A stretch of 49,245 nucleotides of DNA. It comes from an uncultured Lachnospiraceae bacterium (GTDB lineage: Bacteria; Bacillota; Clostridia; Lachnospirales; Lachnospiraceae). Below, piece by piece: positions 42,024-49,245 of the stretch. Position numbers and translations under genes: made by a program. Location: positions 1 to 49,245 of the forward strand of contig ONDO01000015.1 in assembly GCA_900316625.1 (NCBI GenBank), in the 5' to 3' direction. Under the pieces are notes generated by a model. The model saw only the letters and a program-made list of their open reading frames with translations. It made no database searches and had not been told where the DNA came from. The first letter of the stretch is position 1. Each line of letters starts with the position of its first letter.

Positions 42024-44261
42024 ATGGCAACACCTGATAGATTATTACATCTGGAATATTCTGAGGTTATGCAGAAGTCTTATATTGATTATGCAATGAG
42101 CGTAATCGTATCAAGAGCTCTGCCTGATGTGAGAGATGGTTTGAAACCGGTGCAGAGACGTACCCTCTATGATATGTACGAGCTTGGAATTCGATATGAC
42201 AAACCTTTCCGTAAATCAGCGCGTATCGTAGGTGATACCATGGGTAAATATCATCCTCATGGCGATTCCTCTATCTATGACGCCCTGGTTGTTATGGCGC
42301 AGGATTTCAAGAAGGAACTGCCTCTTGTTGATGGTCATGGTAACTTCGGTTCCATCGAAGGTGATGGCGCCGCTGCAATGCGTTATACCGAGGCCAGACT
42401 TCAGAAGATTACCCAGGAGGCTTTCCTTGGTGATCTCGATAAGGACGTGATTGACTTCGTTCCCAACTTCGATGAGACAGAGAAGGAACCGGAAGTGCTT
42501 CCGGTTAAGATTCCTAACCTTCTCGTGAATGGAGCAGATGGTATTGCGGTTGGTATGGTTACCTCCATTCCTCCTCATAATCTGTCCGAAGTAATCGACG
42601 GTGTCATTGCTTATATGAAGAATCCGGATATCAATACGGCCGAGATGATGGAATATATTCCCGGCCCTGATTTCCCGACGGGCGGTATAGTTACGAATAA
42701 GGACGAACTTCTGCAGGTCTATTCCACAGGTGAAGGTAAAATTAAGATCCGCGGTAAGGTGGAGGTAGAGAAGGTTAAGGGCGGAAAGGAACAGCTTGTT
42801 GTTACCGAGATTCCTTATCCTATGATTGGACAGAATATTGGTAAATTCCTGCTCGATACCTATGCTCTTGTTGAAAATCATTCCACCAATGATATTACGG
42901 ATATCTCCAATCAGTCTTCCAAAGAAGGCATCCGGATTGTGATTGAGCTAAAAAAGGGTGCGAACGCAGAAGCTGTTAAGAATCTCCTTCTCAAGAAGAC
43001 CCGTCTGGAGGATACCTTTGGCGTTAATATGCTTGCGGTTGTCGACGGACGCCCTGAAACTATGGGAATTGTTCCCATTATTCGCCATCATGTGAATTTC
43101 CAGTACGAACTCTGCACGAGAAAGTACAACTATCTCCTCAAGAAAGAAGAGGAGAAGAAGGAAATCCAGGAAGGTTTGATTAAGGCTGTCGATTGTATCG
43201 ACCTTATCATCGAAATCCTTCGCGGCTCCAAGGATGTGAAGATGGCAAAGGACTGTCTGGTTTTGGGTATTACGGATGGCGTTAAGTTTAAGTCCAAGGA
43301 ATCTGAAACGGATGCAAAGAGCCTTCACTTCACGGAGCGTCAGGCTGATGCAATCCTTCAGATGCGCCTGCAGAAGCTGATTGGTCTCGAACTTGATCAG
43401 CTCTATAAGGAAAATGATGAGACCTTGGCAAATATCATCGAATATAACGATATCTTAGGTTCTCGTTCCAAGATGGCTAAGGTGATCATTAAGGAGTTAG
43501 AGAAGATCAAGAAGGAGTATGGCCGCGAACGTCGTACCAGAATCGATAATATGGAAGAGGCGGTTGTTGAAGAGAAGCCCATCGAAGTCATTGATGTGGC
43601 AGTTCTTCTTGACCGTTTCGCTTATGGTCGTGTTATCGACATGCCGACCTACGAGCGTAATAAGGATGCGGCAATTGAAGAATCCAAGAAGATCATCTTC
43701 TGCAAAAATACAGACCGGCTCGGCATCTTTACGTCTACCGGACAGATGCACATTGTAAAGGTTCTTGATCTGCCAATGGGCAAGTTCAGAGACAAGGGAC
43801 ATCCGCTTGATAATCATAGTAACTTTGATGCCAGTAAAGAACAGATCTGTATGATTGAGCCTATTGAGGGAATGAAAGAGAAGAAAGTTCTCTTTGGAAC
43901 CAAGACGGGTATGCTGAAACTGGTTGCCGGTGAAGAGTTCGATGTTGTAAGACGTACCAGTGCTGCAACCAAACTTGCAGATGGCGATGAAGTCTTAAAT
44001 GTTAACATTGTTGGAGAAGAAGATACCGTTGTTCTTCAGTCAGATAAGGGATTCTTCCTTCGCATGCAGGTAAGGGACATTCCTGAGAAGAAGAAGGCGG
44101 CAATCGGTGTTCGAGGCATGAAGGTAACCAAGGGTGAAACCTTAACGGATATCTATGTATTAAAGCCGGGGGATGCCCCCTGTATTAAGGTCGGTAATAA
44201 TGAAGTTCATCTGGAGAGACTTCGTATTGCCAATAGAGATACCAGAGGCGTTAAGCATTAA
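42024..44261 (+). CDS. parC: Type IIA topoisomerase subunit A (ParC/GyrA)
   Basis: A 745-residue DNA-cleaving subunit. The quinolone-region segment KYHPHGDSSIYDALV leads to the active-site tyrosine Y121 in RYTEARL. After the coiled coil, the C-terminal domain has beta-pinwheel-like repeats, but I do not see the QRRGGKG box of gyrase; the nearest segment is KKKAAIGVRGMK. This favours topoisomerase IV (decatenation). It follows parE by 32 bases, with AGGAGCTAAGGAA in front. Its stop overlaps the next gene. Confidence 0.92.
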   Translation: MATPDRLLHLEYSEVMQKSYIDYAMSVIVSRALPDVRDGLKPVQRRTLYDMYELGIRYDKPFRKSARIVGDTMGKYHPHGDSSIYDALVVMAQDFKKELPLVDGHGNFGSIEGDGAAAMRYTEARLQKITQEAFLGDLDKDVIDFVPNFDETEKEPEVLPVKIPNLLVNGADGIAVGMVTSIPPHNLSEVIDGVIAYMKNPDINTAEMMEYIPGPDFPTGGIVTNKDELLQVYSTGEGKIKIRGKVEVEKVKGGKEQLVVTEIPYPMIGQNIGKFLLDTYALVENHSTNDITDISNQSSKEGIRIVIELKKGANAEAVKNLLLKKTRLEDTFGVNMLAVVDGRPETMGIVPIIRHHVNFQYELCTRKYNYLLKKEEEKKEIQEGLIKAVDCIDLIIEILRGSKDVKMAKDCLVLGITDGVKFKSKESETDAKSLHFTERQADAILQMRLQKLIGLELDQLYKENDETLANIIEYNDILGSRSKMAKVIIKELEKIKKEYGRERRTRIDNMEEAVVEEKPIEVIDVAVLLDRFAYGRVIDMPTYERNKDAAIEESKKIIFCKNTDRLGIFTSTGQMHIVKVLDLPMGKFRDKGHPLDNHSNFDASKEQICMIEPIEGMKEKKVLFGTKTGMLKLVAGEEFDVVRRTSAATKLADGDEVLNVNIVGEEDTVVLQSDKGFFLRMQVRDIPEKKKAAIGVRGMKVTKGETLTDIYVLKPGDAPCIKVGNNEVHLERLRIANRDTRGVKH

Positions 44262-44896
44262 TGAATGTGATATATCCCTTTTTACTATATCTGCTTCTCT
44301 ATGAGCCACTGGCTTCCGTTCTCTACCGTATCTTTCATGATGCATTGGGACTGGATCTTACCAGACTATTCTGTCTCCTCTGTTCGGGACTTTTTGTTCT
44401 GGTTCTTGAACTAGACCTGCTCCGCAGAGGACCTGGGACATACAGCGATTTTCATAAGATCGAATTAAAAAATGGGAAAGCCCTACATTTCCCTGGAAGC
44501 ATTCTACTGGCTGTAGTCGCAGGAAGCCTGTTGAATCGTGGAATTACCTATCTGTCGACAAGAATCGTGTCGAAAGGCTTCGCTGATGCGGATGCAACGC
44601 TTCGGGGCTCTGGATTGCCTGTGCTTTATCTTGCTACGGTAATTGTACTGCCTCTCCTGGAGGAAGTCGTTTTCCGAGGTATCCTTCTGGGCAGGCTGGA
44701 TGAGCGTTTCGGAAGGGCTTGGGGCATTCTGTTATCGTCCCTTTTATTTGGGCTGATTCATTTTAATCTGATTCAGTTTTTATATGCATTCCTATGCGGA
44801 ATGATTCTCTCGCTACTGGTTATATATAATCGAAATCTATGGGCATCTGTCATTGCGCATAGTATATTAAATCTGATCACTATATTATCAATCTAA
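44261..44896 (+). CDS. CPBP-family intramembrane protease-like protein
   Basis: A 211-residue polytopic membrane protein (about 6 hydrophobic segments) of the CPBP/Abi family. Motif 1 is EEVVFRGILLGRL with the glutamate pair, motif 2 is FGLIHFN, and a later segment has AHSILNL; these carry the presumed metal and catalytic residues. Relatives cut C-terminal CaaX-like peptides or protect bacteriocin producers; the substrate here is unknown. The ATG overlaps the parC stop (TAATG). Confidence 0.9.
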   Translation: MNVIYPFLLYLLLYEPLASVLYRIFHDALGLDLTRLFCLLCSGLFVLVLELDLLRRGPGTYSDFHKIELKNGKALHFPGSILLAVVAGSLLNRGITYLSTRIVSKGFADADATLRGSGLPVLYLATVIVLPLLEEVVFRGILLGRLDERFGRAWGILLSSLLFGLIHFNLIQFLYAFLCGMILSLLVIYNRNLWASVIAHSILNLITILSI

Positions 44897-44910
44897 GAAA
44901 GCGTGGCTTT

Positions 44911-45645
44911 ATGTTTGGTAAGAAAAAAGAAGAAAAAGTGGAAGAGAAGAAGGAAGTTCGTTCTGCGAATTATGCAGGTATCATAGCGTCGGTTATGGTC
45001 TCTGTACTTCTGACACTGACAGGCTCTCTTATGACCTTTGTTCCCGGAATGAAATTACTTTATTTCTGTTACGTGGGTGGCGGCTCCTGTCTGGTGCTGG
45101 GCCTGGGACTTCTGGTTCGCTACTTCTACAAGGAAGAGTATCGTCTGGTCAGCAACTATGATTTCTCCATCGGTGTCATCGTATTTATATCAGGTGTCTT
45201 TGCAATCATACGTGCGAAGACGGTGACAGAACGTTTCTCTGTCTGCCTGGGTGCTCTGATCCTGCTGGTTGGTGTTCTCATGCTGCAGCACGCGGTACAG
45301 ATGATTGAATTAAAGGGAAAACTATGGCCTTTTCTTCTGATCTTGTCAGGGCTCATGGTTCTGCTCGGTGTCCTGATCCTTCTTAACTTCAGAGAATTTA
45401 TCAGCAAGCGCCCGGATATCTTCTATATCCTTCTGATCGTTGCCGGCGTGTCCGGCATTCTCTCTCAGATTATCGTTGGAATTCGTTCCAAGCGTTTCCG
45501 CAAGGAAGAGAGGAAGCAGGAAGAACTGTTTGGGTTTGCAGATGATTATGAGGAAGCGCCAATCGGAGAAGAAGTGTCTGAAGAATCTGTATCAGAAGAC
45601 ACATCGGCTGAAGATGCTGCCTATCCGGTAGATGAGGATGAATAA
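44911..45645 (+). CDS. DUF308/HdeD-like membrane protein
   Basis: A 244-residue protein with a charged N-terminus (MFGKKKEEKVEEKKE), six hydrophobic segments between about residues 22 and 190 arranged as three hairpins, and an acidic Glu/Ser-rich tail of ~40 residues. The pattern resembles the DUF308 (HdeD-like) family, whose function is poorly known. It lies 14 bases after the CPBP gene and belongs to the same run. Confidence 0.7.
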   Translation: MFGKKKEEKVEEKKEVRSANYAGIIASVMVSVLLTLTGSLMTFVPGMKLLYFCYVGGGSCLVLGLGLLVRYFYKEEYRLVSNYDFSIGVIVFISGVFAIIRAKTVTERFSVCLGALILLVGVLMLQHAVQMIELKGKLWPFLLILSGLMVLLGVLILLNFREFISKRPDIFYILLIVAGVSGILSQIIVGIRSKRFRKEERKQEELFGFADDYEEAPIGEEVSEESVSEDTSAEDAAYPVDEDE

Positions 45646-45695
45646 TCATCCTGTATGTATATGAGGATCAGTCATCATCCTGCGTGGAAATGAGG
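45645..45695 (+). repeat. Duplicated ribosome-site segment
   Basis: Two 22-base copies (45645-45666 and 45674-45695), 18 of 22 bases identical, each starting ATCATCCTG and ending ATGAGG. The second copy supplies the GAGG before the ATG at 45702. Confidence 0.6.
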
Positions 45696-45701
45696 TTCGC
45701 C

Positions 45702-46817
45702 ATGGCAAATATGATGGATTATTTAGACTGGCGTGGGGATATTCCTTTTTCCAAGGACCCCTTTAACGAAGTCGATAATTTGGTTTTGTCCGAAATTGCA
45801 TATACGGATTTTGAGGGAATCGTTCCGGCACCTGGTCATTTTAAGAGCATTCGGCTGAAGGATGCATCGAAAAGATTCTTCGAACTTCATTCTGAAGAAG
45901 AACTTCTACGCCCAGAAGCTCCGACCACCTCTAAGGCTCCATTCCTTATGAAAAAAGCTGCAGAGAGTAAGCGATTCTCTAACATTCGTATCAGTGCCTA
46001 TGTGAATGAAATTGAGACAGAATCCCAGGTACAGTTTTCTGCCATGTGTTTTCACCTTCCTGACCATACAAGATATATCGCCTTTCGAGGGACGGATCAT
46101 ACGATTGTGGGATGGAAGGAAGACTTCAACATGTCTTTTCTTACCAGAACACCAGGACAGGAGAGAGCGGCTCGTTATGTAACTGAGATTGGTTCGAATC
46201 CCTTCCATAAGCTCCGTATCGGTGGGCATTCCAAAGGTGGTAATTTTGCTATCTATGGCGCTGCTTTCTGTAAAGAGACTGTCAAAAAGAGAATTATCGA
46301 AGTCTATTCCAATGATGGACCGGGCTTTCGTGATGAGATTACCAATACGAAAGAGTATCAGCAGATTATTCCCAAGGTTTATAGTATTGTGCCCGAACAC
46401 TCAATTGTCAGTATGATTCTGAATAATGCTTGCAGTCCTAAGATAATAAAAAGCAATGCGACCGGACTCATGCAGCATGATGCTTTGTCCTGGCAGATCT
46501 ATGGCAATCGTTTTATTGAAGTTGATGACTTTGGCGAAGATTCGAAAGTTTTTGATGCAACACTTAGAAACTGGCTGCTGGGTATCTCGGATGAAGAGCG
46601 TTCTGAATTCGTTGACATTCTCTTCGCTGGTCTTACCTATGATGGCACTTCGACCACAGATGAACTGAAGATGTCGAAGAAAAAGACCCTGGAGAATATC
46701 GCAAAGGCTGTTTCTGAACTTACCCTGGAGAAACAGGCACTGTTTGGCAGCGTCCTGGTTAAGCTTGGTAAGGCATGGGGTGAAGCTCTGTATCGCCAAT
46801 GGAAGAACAAGCAGTAG
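45702..46817 (+). CDS. DUF2974 alpha/beta-hydrolase family protein
   Basis: A 371-residue protein of the Mbeg1-like/DUF2974 family, related to lipase-like alpha/beta hydrolases. The nucleophile elbow is GGHSKGGNFAIYGA (about residues 172-185), with FRGTD upstream resembling a lipase oxyanion-hole strand and YSNDGPGF after it. ATG 45702 is used, with GAGG at 45692-45695, rather than the GTG at 45684. No signal peptide is seen, so it should be cytoplasmic. The substrate is unknown. Confidence 0.88.
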   Translation: MANMMDYLDWRGDIPFSKDPFNEVDNLVLSEIAYTDFEGIVPAPGHFKSIRLKDASKRFFELHSEEELLRPEAPTTSKAPFLMKKAAESKRFSNIRISAYVNEIETESQVQFSAMCFHLPDHTRYIAFRGTDHTIVGWKEDFNMSFLTRTPGQERAARYVTEIGSNPFHKLRIGGHSKGGNFAIYGAAFCKETVKKRIIEVYSNDGPGFRDEITNTKEYQQIIPKVYSIVPEHSIVSMILNNACSPKIIKSNATGLMQHDALSWQIYGNRFIEVDDFGEDSKVFDATLRNWLLGISDEERSEFVDILFAGLTYDGTSTTDELKMSKKKTLENIAKAVSELTLEKQALFGSVLVKLGKAWGEALYRQWKNKQ

Positions 46818-46876
46818 GGTCTTGATGACTAAAATTGTTTTTATTTGAGTACATTGCAATATGTGCTATTTTTCTC

Positions 46877-46905
46877 TTGATATTTTTCCACTTCAAAACT
46901 AATAT
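46877..46905 (+). promoter_or_regulatory. groESL promoter
   Basis: TTGATA, 17-base spacer, TAATAT, placing the start of transcription near 46912, just before the CIRCE element. A second TATAAT at 46955-46960 has no -35. Confidence 0.75.
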
Positions 46906-46917
46906 ATGGATAGTTGG

Positions 46918-46944
46918 TTAGCACTCATATTAAATGAGTGCTAA
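46918..46944. promoter_or_regulatory. CIRCE element (HrcA operator)
   Basis: TTAGCACTC, 9 bases, GAGTGCTAA: a perfect match to the CIRCE consensus. The heat-shock repressor HrcA binds this to hold groESL off at normal temperature. hrcA is not in the window. Confidence 0.98.
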
Positions 46945-46983
46945 CAAATGAATGTATAATCTATTTAAGGAGGCATCATAATT

Positions 46984-48910
<1,927 letters not shown>

Positions 48911-48937
48911 TTCCTTCGGAAATGTAAAGCTTATCTT

Positions 48938-48975
48938 AAGAACTCTGATTCATTTTTTGAATCAGAGTTCTTTTT
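48938..48975 (+). terminator. Terminator of groESL
   Basis: AAGAACTCTGATTCA pairs perfectly with TGAATCAGAGTTCTT (15 bases, 5-base T loop), closing with five T. Confidence 0.96.
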
Positions 48976-48978
48976 AGT

Positions 48979-49150
48979 TTGCGCGCCATGGGCGCGCTCT
49001 AACGGGTGAAAGTCCCGAGTACGCGTAGGCAACGACGAAGTACATAGCTGAACAGCAAGACCTGCTAAGAGTTGTCAAGTGATAAATATGAAATTTAGTA
49101 TATTTGACTTTAGAGCATAAGAAATAGACTGCCTGAAATAGCCAGCCAAA
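48979..49150 (+). mobile_element. 5' part of a group IIC intron, apparently degenerate
   Basis: Directly after the groEL terminator the sequence runs TTGCGCGCCATGGGCGCGC, then CTAACGGGTGAAAGTCCCG, AGGCAACGACGAAGTA, CATAGCTGAACAGCAAGAC. This order of a 5' GNGCG-type end, first hairpin, GGGTGAAAGTCCC hairpin and 'tagc-gaa-gcaag' segment is that of domain I of group IIC introns such as the Oceanobacillus one. These introns insert just behind Rho-independent terminators, as here. From about 49090 the sequence becomes AT-rich and no longer follows the family, so it may be a truncated remnant. No reverse transcriptase lies in the window. From 49150 to the edge I see nothing. Confidence 0.65.
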
Positions 49151-49245
49151 GAGAATCTGATATTTTTTGTATTTGTTTTTAAATAGAGTTTAAGTAAGCA
49201 CTTATTCTTGCATAATAGATTCTTAAAAATTTATTACAGCCTGCA

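Overview
The window is the chromosomal core of a low-to-mid GC Gram-positive anaerobe, most likely a motile Clostridia of the Lachnospiraceae type. That placement is an inference from gene order and family content: the ackA-yceD-rpmF-plsX-acpP-rnc-smc-ftsY and ylxM-ffh-rpsP-khpA-rimM-trmD-rplS-rbgA-rnhB blocks, a CIRCE-controlled groESL operon, a ZTP riboswitch in front of separate IMP cyclohydrolase and AICAR formyltransferase genes, CheV, and FliK/FlhB-like flagellar proteins. Nearly everything is on the + strand; only tmcAL is on the - strand.

Layout. 1-131: unassigned tail with a strong terminator. 194-5059: overlapping genes for a J-domain protein, a small membrane protein, an OmpR-type response regulator and its histidine kinase. 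5186-6937: lipoprotein and CheV. 7040-10934: large acidic membrane protein with 12-residue repeats, then hisH, hisF and ung. 11046-11906: secreted-type protein resembling the C-terminal part of the flagellar cap protein FliD. 11912-14044: ZTP riboswitch, purO-type IMP cyclohydrolase and stand-alone AICAR formyltransferase. 14127-15413 (-): tmcAL, divergent from ackA (15689-16885). 16901-17710: yceD-rpmF with a perfect consensus promoter. 17839-24477: lipid synthesis (plsX, acpP), RNase III, SMC and FtsY. 24750-25961: ACT-domain threonine deaminase. 26121-30145: SRP and ribosome maturation genes, ending in an L19 leader plus rplS. 30242-35695: two signal peptidases around rbgA, rnhB, FliK-like, FlhB-like, yraN. 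35773-40035: der, plsY, gpsA, dut and a phosphoribosyltransferase. 40198-46817: ParE/ParC-type topoisomerase, CPBP protease-like protein, DUF308-like membrane protein and a DUF2974-type hydrolase. 46877-48972: CIRCE-groES-groEL-terminator. 48979 onward: what looks like the 5' part of a group IIC intron, apparently degenerate.

Functionally the region joins membrane protein targeting (ffh, ftsY, two lepB), ribosome assembly and tRNA modification (rbgA, der, rimM, trmD, khpA, tmcAL, S16, L19, L32), phospholipid synthesis (plsX, plsY, gpsA, acpP), chromosome dynamics (smc, parE, parC) and the last two purine steps under ZTP control. No phage, CRISPR array, rRNA or tRNA gene was seen. The less ordinary parts are the cis-regulatory elements (ZTP riboswitch, L19 leader, CIRCE, several perfect inverted repeats at promoters, a promoter interleaved with a terminator at parE), the orphan flagellar-like proteins, the repeat-bearing acidic protein, and the intron placed exactly behind the groEL terminator.
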